A model generated the notes under the pieces. The model was not told the origin of the DNA, made no database searches, and saw nothing but the letters and a program-made list of their open reading frames with translations. From Deltaproteobacteria bacterium (GTDB taxonomy: Bacteria > Myxococcota_A > Polyangia > JAAYKL01): DNA of 43,354 bases. The stretch is from the NCBI GenBank assembly GCA_030595125.1, contig JAUVDV010000047.1, forward strand, positions 1-43,354, read 5' to 3'. Shown here piece by piece: positions 8,972-17,800 of the stretch (its first letter is position 1; each line of letters opens with the position of its first letter). A program made the position numbers and the translations under genes.

Positions 8972-10413
8972 TCGGCCCCCGGGAGGATCACGGTAAACTT
9001 GGTCCCCTTGCCGATCACGGAGCTGACGCGGATCTTTCCGCCGTGCAATTCGATCAGCCGCTTGCAGATCGCCAGTCCGAGGCCGGTGCCGCGCTTTCGG
9101 CCGGTACGTCCTCCGAGCTGGCGAAATGTGTCGAATACGGTGGCCTGATCGAGGGAGGCTATCCCCACGCCGGTGTCCTCGACAATCAGTATCACGGAGC
9201 CGTCCTCTCGCCGGCTCACGCTCACGTTCACGCCGCCGGACTCGGTGAACTTGACCGCGTTGCTGACCAGGTTTGTGATCGCCTGCCACAGCCGCTGTCG
9301 GTTGCCACTCACGAAGGCTCGTTCATCGGACTTTGCATCCATCGAAAGGGAGAGGGACTTCTTTCCAATGCCTCCGCGGGCCACCTCGATCACGTCCGTG
9401 GCCAGCTCGGTCATGTCCACGCGCTCGAAATCGAGGTTCAGGTCATCTTCGAGCAAGGAGGAGAGATCCAGAATCTCGTTCACCATCTCTCTCAGGCGCG
9501 CGGCGGCCTTGAGAATAATCTGGACGTCCTCCTTCTGAGATCCTTTCAACTCGCCGTCCTCGCCCGCCAATAACCTCTCCGAGAGGGTGACCAGCTCGTT
9601 CAGCGGGCGGTATAGCTCCACCGTCACGGCCGATAGAAGGTTGTCCCTCTTGCCTTCGAGGGAATCGACTTCCTTTCGGGCGCTGAGATACTGTCCCATC
9701 TCGGAATCGAGCTTTTCCTTGAGGCGGCCTACCGCGTGGGACAATTCGACGAGTTCGCTGACCGACGGCTGTATAGCCGGTGAATGATCTGCACCGTCGG
9801 GATCCATCACCACCGCATTGAGGCGACGCACAATTTCCCCGAGCTCCGTCCGGTAGTCCAGCCCGAAGCACATGCCGAAGACCACCGCCGCAAGCATGAG
9901 AACCAGCGCGGCGACGGCCAACCGGATAAGCGGTTCCGGCCGGATGGCGGCAAGGCCCTCCTTGCGCACCGCCACCACCACGTTCATGCGGCTCAATGGC
10001 GGGCGAAGGCTCGTGGATGCCAACCTGTAAACCTCGCCGGATATGGTGGCCTCCAGGATCTCTCCCGCGAGGGCTCTCCGCAGCGTGTCACTCGGGATTT
10101 TCTCCAGGGGTGTGGGCGCCAGCGCGTCTCCGTGGGTGCCGAACAACCCGGTCTTGAGGTCCATTTTACTTGCCGCGCGCTCCAGGAGTTTGGGGCGCTC
10201 TTCATCGCCGACGACGGCGACACGGTCGGACAACCAGGCGCTCGCCACCCGGGCCTTGCCCTCCTCCAGACTGCCGTTGATACCGTTGAGGCGGGCCAGC
10301 ACCACACAGAACACCATCGCGACACAGATGATCGGGACGATCACTGCTGTCTGCACCACTCTGGTGGTGGCCGAACGCGGCCGACCCCTAAAAATAATAC
10401 CAGATAGACTCAT
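8968..10413 (-). CDS. Membrane histidine kinase-like protein with intact ATPase but no phospho-accepting His (HK-B)
   Basis: The 481-aa protein has two membrane segments (about 20-41 and 162-184) flanking a roughly 120-residue extracytoplasmic sensor region, then a HAMP-like linker, a dimerisation helix pair and an HATPase domain. The HATPase is complete: N-box NLVSNAVKF with Asn385, G1 DTGVG (413-417), an F-box region and G2 GTGLGLA (442-448). The H-box aligns without gaps to the family but reads SAVTVELYRPLN, with Val265 (GTG, 9619-9621) where the His belongs. No other His occurs in the dimerisation helices; the nearest is His226 in the linker. The start chosen is the ATG at 10413, which overlaps the end of the radical SAM gene by 26 nt. 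The stop overlaps HK-A. Confidence 0.9.
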   Translation of the reverse strand: MSLSGIIFRGRPRSATTRVVQTAVIVPIICVAMVFCVVLARLNGINGSLEEGKARVASAWLSDRVAVVGDEERPKLLERAASKMDLKTGLFGTHGDALAPTPLEKIPSDTLRRALAGEILEATISGEVYRLASTSLRPPLSRMNVVVAVRKEGLAAIRPEPLIRLAVAALVLMLAAVVFGMCFGLDYRTELGEIVRRLNAVVMDPDGADHSPAIQPSVSELVELSHAVGRLKEKLDSEMGQYLSARKEVDSLEGKRDNLLSAVTVELYRPLNELVTLSERLLAGEDGELKGSQKEDVQIILKAAARLREMVNEILDLSSLLEDDLNLDFERVDMTELATDVIEVARGGIGKKSLSLSMDAKSDERAFVSGNRQRLWQAITNLVSNAVKFTESGGVNVSVSRREDGSVILIVEDTGVGIASLDQATVFDTFRQLGGRTGRKRGTGLGLAICKRLIELHGGKIRVSSVIGKGTKFTVILPGAE

Positions 10414-12277
10414 AGTCCCAGGGGGTGCACCCGTTCTCGGACTCCAGGCGCCTGAGGTACTCGAATATGGGAACAATCTCTCCCACGTAGCTGCCCTGAT
10501 CGACGATGTTCTTCTCCCAGGGATGGAACTCGTAAACGCGGGTGCCGTCGGCCTTGATGGTGAGGATATCCCGATGCTGGGAAGCTCGCAGGTAGTTCTT
10601 TCCGAGGCGCGGAACGTTGTAGACGGCCTCGTCGGTGCGGGTCAGCCCGGGCATGAGCCTCGCCTCCTCGGATTCCTCCTGCAGGAGACGGGATAGGGGA
10701 ATGCGGTAGTCGGCGGTCTCGGTTTTTCCCTTGGGGAGGAAGGTGTAGTACGGATCTATGCCCACTCGCTTGAGCAACTGCCGTAGCAGCGTCGCCTCGA
10801 AACGCCGGGAGACGTAAAAGGTGAAGACCAGCTGATTGTACGCAGCGATCCCGCACATGCGGATCTTCTGGATGGCGTCGGCCATGTCCTCGTTGATCTC
10901 GTAGGGATGCTCCACGTGGGTGACTATTGCCACCTCCCTGTTCCGTGTGCGGTACTTCCCGAGCAGGGACGCAAACTCATCGGTAAACCTCATGGGGAGG
11001 GTCACCGGCGTACGCGTGCCGATCCGGATCCGCTGGATGCTGGGCAGCGCGGCCACCTTGCTCAGCAACTTGTCCAGATCGTCGTCCTCCAGAAGCAGGG
11101 GATCGCCGCCCGTTATCAACACCTCGTGTATGGCCGGGTGGTTTCCGAGCCATTCGATGGCCGCGTCGATCTTTTCCCAGGAGGCCATGGCGTTGGGATC
11201 GAGCACCTCGTCTATCTCCCAGTTTCGCTGGCAGTAAACGCAGATCTGGGGGCACGTATTGAACGGCTTGAGGATGGCAATGCTCGGGTAGCGACGGGTT
11301 ATGAGATCTATGGGGGACGTGTCGGCCTCGCCCATAAAGTCGAAGGCTTCTTCTCGGTTGTGCCGATCGGCGACCATCTTGTCGACGTACCTGACGGGCG
11401 GGAAAACCTGCATTCGAACAGCCTGGTCACGGTTTTCGCCGTCTGTGTCCATGAGGCTGAGATAGAAGGGCGTGACGCCGAACGGAATCCTGCTCTTGCA
11501 TGTGCGGCGTATGTTGTCCTCTTCCTGTGCCGACAGGTTCACCAGCTTCTTGAGGGTATCCGCGTCCTTGCCCACGTGTTCAACGTGCCATTTCCAATCG
11601 TCCCAGTCGTCCTGTGTGGCTCCCAGGGTATCGAGGATCTCGTCGCGCCTGTTTTTCCTGCGCTCCAGGGTTTCGGGCTCCAGCCCGTGGCGGTACTGCC
11701 CCATCCAACTATCCACGCGTTCCCACAGGGCGTCGAGCTCCCGCGAGCGCTTCTGCGCGGCTTCGCGACCTTCGTAATTGCCGGCCGTGGATTCCCGGTC
11801 GTACATGGGCTGGTCCACCGTGCGACCCTCGAGGCCCCAGACCAGATGGATCATTTCGGCGAAGAAACCGGGCTCGAGATCCGGGCGGGAGATGCCCCGG
11901 GCCACGTCCCAGAGGGCCCTGGCCACGCTGAACCCGGAGTCATCCTCGGACTTGCTCGAGAGCATGGATAGAAACGCCCGGGTGCAGTCGCGCGTCCTCG
12001 CAGTTGTCCGGTGCCACGGCTTGTTCTCGTCGACGGTGCTCTCCACCCGAAGCCTCATGGTCCGGTCCCTGAGGGTGTCCCTGGCGCCGTCCAGGGTTCG
12101 GCATCCCTTCAGCGGGTAGAGGAATCCCTCGCATTCTCTCTGAAATTGCTCCAGCGTATACTCGTCGATGGCGAGCAGTTTGCCCGGCTCGTATCCCTGA
12201 GGTTTCGGCTCGGCAGATCTGAGTCCGGCCGGGCGATCACTCTCTCGTTTTTTGTCGTTTTTCTTCAATATTTCCAT
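10388..12277 (-). CDS. KamA-family radical SAM protein (lysine 2,3-aminomutase-like) with long N-terminal extension
   Basis: The 629-aa protein contains the radical SAM cluster motif CPQICVYC (Cys342, Cys346, Cys349) that holds the [4Fe-4S] cluster for cleaving S-adenosylmethionine. KamA-like sequence surrounds it (ITGGDPLLLEDDDL, RIRIGTRTPVTLPMRFTD, VTHVEHPYEI). Classical aminomutases are about 400-470 aa with the cluster near residue 125-140. Here about 200 extra residues precede it, rich in charged residues and without a domain I recognise. PLP-dependent interconversion of an alpha- to a beta-amino acid is the family reaction, but the substrate cannot be assigned. It is first in a tight unit with the two kinases and follows a strong promoter (12328-12356). 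Confidence 0.85.
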   Translation of the reverse strand: MEILKKNDKKRESDRPAGLRSAEPKPQGYEPGKLLAIDEYTLEQFQRECEGFLYPLKGCRTLDGARDTLRDRTMRLRVESTVDENKPWHRTTARTRDCTRAFLSMLSSKSEDDSGFSVARALWDVARGISRPDLEPGFFAEMIHLVWGLEGRTVDQPMYDRESTAGNYEGREAAQKRSRELDALWERVDSWMGQYRHGLEPETLERRKNRRDEILDTLGATQDDWDDWKWHVEHVGKDADTLKKLVNLSAQEEDNIRRTCKSRIPFGVTPFYLSLMDTDGENRDQAVRMQVFPPVRYVDKMVADRHNREEAFDFMGEADTSPIDLITRRYPSIAILKPFNTCPQICVYCQRNWEIDEVLDPNAMASWEKIDAAIEWLGNHPAIHEVLITGGDPLLLEDDDLDKLLSKVAALPSIQRIRIGTRTPVTLPMRFTDEFASLLGKYRTRNREVAIVTHVEHPYEINEDMADAIQKIRMCGIAAYNQLVFTFYVSRRFEATLLRQLLKRVGIDPYYTFLPKGKTETADYRIPLSRLLQEESEEARLMPGLTRTDEAVYNVPRLGKNYLRASQHRDILTIKADGTRVYEFHPWEKNIVDQGSYVGEIVPIFEYLRRLESENGCTPWDYESIWYYF

Positions 12278-12327
12278 TGCTTACAACCCCATCTGGCATG
12301 ATATCCGGAACTCTCGCCGAATCGCGT

Positions 12328-12356
12328 TATATACAGTAATTGTACTTATATTTCAA
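12328..12356 (-). promoter_or_regulatory. Sigma70-type promoter for the kamA-kinase-MoxR operon
   Basis: Read on the minus strand, TTGAAA (12351-12356) is followed after exactly 17 nt by TATATA (12328-12333), about 50 nt before the radical SAM start codon. The spacer contains the short inverted repeat TACA/TGTA. It lies in the AT-rich gap 12278-12426, the only clear promoter-like site upstream of the six-gene unit. A pyrimidine-rich run (12409-12420) beside the end of the J-domain gene may belong to its 3' end. Confidence 0.65.
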
Positions 12357-12426
12357 GTTGAGGGGTGGATGGGCATCAACCGCAAAACGGTGCCAGTCAC
12401 TTTCATTCTTTTTTTATTTCAATATG

Positions 12427-13545
12427 TTAGGCGACGCGGGCGATGATTTGCATTATCTTGGCGCGGGCGTCTTTGGGCGGCGACATGGTGAGGGTTTTGA
12501 GCGCAAAGGCTCGGGCGCGGACGGTATTCCCGGCGTTGTGTGCGCTTACGGCTTCGGTGTACAGCTCCCGCCAACCCGAAGGTTGAATTTTGACGAGGTT
12601 GACTCGCGCTACGGGCTCCCCGCTCGTCGCCCGGACAGGGCGGGATCGCCGGGATCTCCTGATCCGTTCGTAGGCCGAAGCGGCCCCCTCGAAGGCTGTC
12701 TTGGCCATTTTGACTTCCGATTCGGGAAGCCGGCTGACACGATCCGGGTGGAGATCCAGGGAAAGCCTTCGAAATGCCTTATCCGTCACGCGGGGATCCG
12801 AGTCGTCGACGACCCCCAGCAGGTCGAAATCGCTGGCGGAGGATTGCAGACGCCGCAAGATCTTTACCGCAGCGGTCAGCCTGGGCAGAAGGCCCGGCTC
12901 CCACTCGCTACCCCACACACCGAGCAGGTTGAGCGCAACGATGAGAGCGCCCGCGTACCGGGGATCGAGCCCTCGCTTCCACAGGGCCATCGGGATCGGG
13001 GTGGGCACCTGGAGTCTGTGCAGAAATTCCCGTTCCGGACGGGTCAGGGGCAACTCGGAGATCAGGTGCATCTTGTGTTTTGGGATGGACAGGGTCTGGA
13101 CCGGGATCCGCTCCACGAGCACAGTGGGATCGAACAGGTCCCGCCGACCGGTCAACCCGCCGAGCACTACCCTCATTGGATCGAGCACCCTCCCGCGGGT
13201 GTCTCTTGAGCCCGGTGTCCACACGATGTGCGGCCGGGGCAGGGCAAAGAGCGAGGCGGCCTTGGTATAAGCCGGGAAGGGATCATACGGACGAGGCTGC
13301 TCCACAAGGGATCCGTCGACCGCCACATCCACGATTGAGCCCGCGCGGATGCTGACTTTGTGTATGTGACCCCGATCCCGCACCTCGATCAGGCCCGTTC
13401 GGCCGTCCCTGCGCGCTTGAGCGAGCACGGTGCCTAGCTTGAGCACCGGTGAAATGGGATCGCGTCGTTCCATTCCGCCTGGGGGAGTCATGGGAAAACT
13501 GTAGCTTCCAGATGGGCGCCGGGGCAATTTTTCGACCCGATCCAT
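12427..13545 (-). CDS. J-domain protein with DUF4388/PATAN-like N-terminus
   Basis: The N-terminal third of this 372-aa protein (about residues 33-80, LGTVLAQARRDGRTGLIEV onwards) resembles the DUF4388/PATAN module common in deltaproteobacterial signalling proteins. A compact J-domain-like segment follows near residues 240-295, with the HPD signature at 266-268 (LDLHPDRVSR) that stimulates DnaK-type ATPases. A C-terminal helical stretch (VSAHNAGNTVRARAFALKTL) looks like one tetratricopeptide-type repeat. Translation starts at the ATG at 13545 with GAGGAG 8 nt upstream. No DnaK partner is in the window. It is divergently oriented from the collagen-like lipoprotein/kinase pair. The function is probably regulatory or co-chaperone. 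Confidence 0.7.
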   Translation of the reverse strand: MDRVEKLPRRPSGSYSFPMTPPGGMERRDPISPVLKLGTVLAQARRDGRTGLIEVRDRGHIHKVSIRAGSIVDVAVDGSLVEQPRPYDPFPAYTKAASLFALPRPHIVWTPGSRDTRGRVLDPMRVVLGGLTGRRDLFDPTVLVERIPVQTLSIPKHKMHLISELPLTRPEREFLHRLQVPTPIPMALWKRGLDPRYAGALIVALNLLGVWGSEWEPGLLPRLTAAVKILRRLQSSASDFDLLGVVDDSDPRVTDKAFRRLSLDLHPDRVSRLPESEVKMAKTAFEGAASAYERIRRSRRSRPVRATSGEPVARVNLVKIQPSGWRELYTEAVSAHNAGNTVRARAFALKTLTMSPPKDARAKIMQIIARVA

Positions 13546-13585
13546 GTTGAACTCCTCGCGCAGTGGAATAGTATCAACTTTGTAA

Positions 13586-13597
13586 TCTCAGATGAGA
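13586..13597. promoter_or_regulatory. Inverted repeat TCTCA-GA-TGAGA between divergent genes
   Basis: A perfect 5-bp-arm inverted repeat lies in the 86-nt divergent gap between the J-domain gene and the collagen-like lipoprotein gene. Its position would suit a shared operator. It is short enough to occur by chance, and no clear -35/-10 pair was found beside it. Confidence 0.25.
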
Positions 13598-13631
13598 ATC
13601 TACGAAGGTAGGATTCAAAGGGAGGTGTCAC

Positions 13632-14852
13632 ATGACACGGTCTCAGTTCCTCCGACCGGGTATGGTGTTGGCCTCGGCAACGATGATGGTTGCGGTTTCC
13701 GGATGTTTTCTGTTCGGACCAAAGACCGAGTACATCTCGATTCTCGGCGGCAAGGTGGACGAGGTACAGGTCAGGCTCGAGGGAGTCGAGGGGGCCCTGT
13801 GTCCAGGAGAGGCCTACCAGGTGACCATTCGCGTGATGACCACATCCGGGAAGGATTACACCACCTGGCCGGCGCCAAAGCCCGACGAGAAGGCCGTAAA
13901 AACCGGGTTCATCGATTTTTCGGAATTCGAGTTCAAGCTGCAAGGAGGAGAGCTGGGGAAGGACGGCATGTTCCGTACCGATCCCGACGCCCTCGTCGCC
14001 GCGGGAACCGGCTACGGGATAGCGGTTGCGGTCAAGGACGACAACGCGGTAAACGCCCGGGCCTCCTTTACTCCCAGGATAGATTGCCAGAACACCGTTG
14101 ATTTCTCGGGTGACGACGGCGCCGATGGATTCGCGGGATCCGCCGGGACGGAACCCAGCGACGACGAGACAGCCGTGGGAATTCCGCAAGGCGGCCAGGG
14201 CGGTGACGGCGGATATGGAACCAACGCGGGCGAGGCGGAGATCACCTCTGCGATGGTCGCAACCCTGTTTCACAAGGCGGCGGTGCTGGTAAAGGTCGAG
14301 CCCAAGAACGGCGTGGTACGCCATTTCCTGCTGGATCCCCTGTCGAAGGACGGCTTTGTCGTCGACTGCGCAGGCGGGAACGGAGGCTCGGGAGGAACGG
14401 GCGGTAACGGAGCAACCGGGGGCAACGGGGGAAAAGGCGGCGGCGGCGGCGACGGGGGGGACGGAGGGATCATAAAGGGATTTTTCGACATGAATCAGAC
14501 GTCCTTGCGCAACTTCATGAAGTACGAACACAAGGGCGGCAAGCCCGGCGAGCCGGGAGCGGGAGGCGAGCCCGGAGGACGGGATTCGGAGGGACGCCCC
14601 ATGCTCGGAGGGCCCATCGGTGATCCCGGCGAGCCCGGAAAAGACGGGCCGTGGCCGGACATCCGTCCCGAGGCGGGCACCAACCTGTTCGCCGATCTGC
14701 CCGAGGGGGTCTTCGTCATGACGGATCCATGGGTTCCGCCCCCAGTGGCGGGTGTGCCGGATCCCGCCGCGTTTCCGGCTTCCGATCCTGCGGCGTTCCC
14801 GGATCCCGCACCCGCGCCGGTTCCCGCTCCTGCCAAGACGGTCGCTCAGTGA
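13632..14852 (+). CDS. Lipoprotein with glycine-rich and collagen-like Gly-X-Y region
   Basis: The 406-aa exported lipoprotein has a hydrophobic signal ending in the lipobox VSGC (Cys25). A beta-type domain follows to about residue 250. Then comes a Gly-rich stretch (GGNGGSGGTGGNG and continuation), a collagen-like Gly-X-Y segment (KPGEPGAGGEPGG; GDPGEPGKDGP), and a Pro/Ala tail with the repeat DPAAFP. The ribosome site GGGAGGTG precedes the ATG. The stop codon overlaps the GTG start of the large kinase gene (GTGA, 14849-14852), so the two products are made together, suggesting that the lipoprotein and kinase work in one pathway. The collagen-like part may form a triple helix or an extended stalk. 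Ligand and role are unknown. Confidence 0.85.
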   Translation: MTRSQFLRPGMVLASATMMVAVSGCFLFGPKTEYISILGGKVDEVQVRLEGVEGALCPGEAYQVTIRVMTTSGKDYTTWPAPKPDEKAVKTGFIDFSEFEFKLQGGELGKDGMFRTDPDALVAAGTGYGIAVAVKDDNAVNARASFTPRIDCQNTVDFSGDDGADGFAGSAGTEPSDDETAVGIPQGGQGGDGGYGTNAGEAEITSAMVATLFHKAAVLVKVEPKNGVVRHFLLDPLSKDGFVVDCAGGNGGSGGTGGNGATGGNGGKGGGGGDGGDGGIIKGFFDMNQTSLRNFMKYEHKGGKPGEPGAGGEPGGRDSEGRPMLGGPIGDPGEPGKDGPWPDIRPEAGTNLFADLPEGVFVMTDPWVPPPVAGVPDPAAFPASDPAAFPDPAPAPVPAPAKTVAQ

Positions 14853-17800
14853 ACGATACTCCGATCACGATGGCGCAGAGCTTCGGTCGGTACACCGTCA
14901 TCCGCAAGATCGGATCGGGAGGAATGGCCGAGGTCTTCCTCGCACGTTCCCGTGGCGCGCAGGGCACCGAGAAACTGCTGGTGATCAAGAAGATCCATCC
15001 GGCCCTGGCAAGCAACGCGCGGTTCATCGAGATGTTCGTCGACGAGGCCCGCGTGACCATGCGTCTCAACCACAGCAACATCGTGCAGGTCTACGCCTTC
15101 GAGCAAATTCAGGGAGATCACTTCCTCGCCATGGAGTACGTGGACGGCGGCGATCTTCATGAGATACTCACGGCCGCCGCGCGCCTCAACAAGCGCCTCC
15201 CGTTTGGGATATCGGCGTTCATTACCGCAGAGGTCGCCAAGGGGCTGGACTACGCCCACTCGAGGAAAGACGACCAGAGTCAGCCTCTGGATATCGTCCA
15301 TTGTGACGTATCGCCGCAAAACACTCTCATCTCTTCGGACGGCGCGGTCAAGGTGACCGACTTCGGAATAGCCCGCGCCAGATGGCTACACGAGGAGAAA
15401 TTTGGAGAGATCAAGGGAAAGCTCCGTTACATGTCCCCGGAGCAGGCTCGGGGCCTTCCCGTGGATCGGCGCTCGGATGTTTTCTCCCTCGGTGTCATGC
15501 TCCACGAGATGCTCGTCGGCCGCGCGCTCATATCGCTGGAAGATGACGTGGATCCCATGCCAATCGTGCGCGAGGGCGTGCATCCGTCCCCGTCCGAGGT
15601 CGATCCGTCGATACCCGGGGAGCTGGACGAGGTGGCGCGCCGGGCGATGGCGGTGGACCCCGTCGACCGATACGAATCGGCGAGGGAAATGGCCCAGGCC
15701 CTCGTGAGGTACCTTCACAAGGAAAGCACCATCTACGACAGCGCCGGCCTGGAGACATGGATAGAGGAGAACATGCCTGCCCGGCTCTTCGGGGATCCAC
15801 AACCCGAGATGGAGGATTGCACAACAGAGAGATCCTCGATTGTTTCCACATCCGACGAGGAGGAAACGGTCCCGTTGCGACCCCTGGGCGAGGTGGAAAA
15901 ACGGGTGGTGGTTATTGTCACGGCGCGCCTGTTGATAGAGGCCCAACCGGGCAGGGCCGCAGTGGACATCGAACTCAAGCGACTCGCCGCAGAGATCGCG
16001 TACAAGGCCGATGGCTTGCTGGAGGATATCCCCGACGGTCTGCGCATCTACCTGGGGTTGCCCCACTCCTCCATGGAGGATGCCATTCGGGGCCTGCGAC
16101 TCGCCAGTGACCTCATGGACGCCACCCGCGCTGTATCACGAGATCACAGGCTCCGCATCGATGCCTCTGCGGCGGTCAACCGCGGGTTCGTGTCCTGCAG
16201 ACGCGTCCGATCGACTGAGCAGCCCTCGTTCCAGCCGGAGCCCGGGTTGACCAACATGTCCTCGAACCTCCTGGCGTCGGCGAACGTCGGGGAGATCGTG
16301 GCAGGTGGTGGGGTCTACCGCCTGACGAGGAGAGATTATAAATTTTCGGCGCCCAGAAGCTCCATCGCCGGCGAGGACGCCTCTACGGATGAGGTGGGTT
16401 TCAAGGTCTACCGGGTGGAGGGCGCCAGGAGCCGACGGGAGCGGAGCCAGCCGCGAAAGGACTCCGGCGCGTTTCTCGGGCGCGACCTGGAAATCGGACG
16501 ACTTCGTAACATCATGGACCAGGCGTTCGAAGGAAAGACGCGCTTCCTCAAGGTCGTCGGGGAGCTCGGCATCGGCAAGACACGGCTCGTGCAACAGTTC
16601 CTGGAAGATCGCAAGGAGAGCGTTATAGAGGTGGAGAGTCTCTTCGTCGAACGGCACAGTCCTCTTGCCACGGTGGCGGCCGCGATACGCGCAACCCTGA
16701 ACATCGGCGACGACGGACCGGTCTCCAACCTGGATGAGATCCTCGAGCCGGCGCTGGGAAGCGCACCCAACTATCTTCGGCGGCAGGGGTTGCTCTTTTC
16801 GGATGTGTTGAGCTCCCCGGATCGGACATGGGCCATGGCGGACGGGCGCCAGCGGGAACTGATTCGTCGCGTCGGCTTCGGGCTCGGGGTTTTGCTCTCA
16901 CGCGCCTGCGCACACGGCGGCGCCATCCTCGTGATAGAGAACGCTCACTGGATGGATGGCCAGAGCGCTGACGTGCTCGCCGAGCTGGCGAGCCTGGACA
17001 GCGAACTCCCGATCCTGGTGCTCCTCCTGGGACGTCTGGAGACACTGTCGGATCGCGCGATAGCCGGTCTGGAAAAACTCGAGGTGGCGGAGCTGCCGGA
17101 CCCGTTGATCAAGCAGCTGGTTGTCGAACACCTCGGCGCCGGCAAGGACATGGAGGTCATCTCGGATCAGATAACCGGTCGCGCCCAGGGCAATCCTTTT
17201 TTTGCTGGCGAGATCATCGACTCCCTCATCGAGCGCGGAATCATCACCCCGGTAACAACGGCATCCGGCGGCGCCGACGGGATCAAGTATCGCCAGACCA
17301 GGCCCGGGGCAATCCGGCTTCCCACAACAATGGAGGGGCTCGCCGCGAGCCGCATCGACGCCCTGGGACCCCTGGACCGGACCACCCTCCGGGCGGCATC
17401 GGCCATCGGCGCAGTCTTCACCATCGAGACCCTGCGCGGACTGGTGGGCAAGCGCGTACAAGAGGAGGTCAGATCCCTGGTGGAGCAGGGCTTCCTGGTA
17501 GAGATGTCCCCGGATGAGGGCACCGCGACGACCTATCGTTTTCGCAAGGCGATGATGCGAGAAGCGGCCTATGGAGGACTGTCCAGAGAGGACCGGCATC
17601 GCATCCACCAGACCATGTCCGAAGAACTCATCTCAGGGGAAAACACCGGCGAGGCGGTTCCATTCACGCGTATAGCCTGGCACCTGGAGCACGGATCCGA
17701 TCACACCAGGGCCGGGGAGTACTACCTCAAGGGGGGCGAGGCGGCCATGGATGTCTACTCCAACCGGCGCGCCCTGCGGCTCTTCGACCGGGCGCTCGAC

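Noticed and set aside
8972-9289. N-terminal extension of HK-A by 106 residues
   Set aside because: This part is the end of HK-B read in another frame (very Arg-rich). The ATGA overlap at 8968-8971 gives a better start.
8968-10413. HK-B His loss as a sequencing error
   Set aside because: The codon at 9619-9621 is GTG. Reaching CAC or CAT would need at least two substitutions, and neighbouring H-box residues (Ser to Thr, Arg to Tyr, Thr to Arg) have also changed, so it is true divergence.
13488-14531. 347-aa minus-strand open frame opposite the collagen-like lipoprotein
   Set aside because: The plus strand has a signal peptide, lipobox, ribosome site and stop/start coupling to the kinase. The minus frame has none of these.
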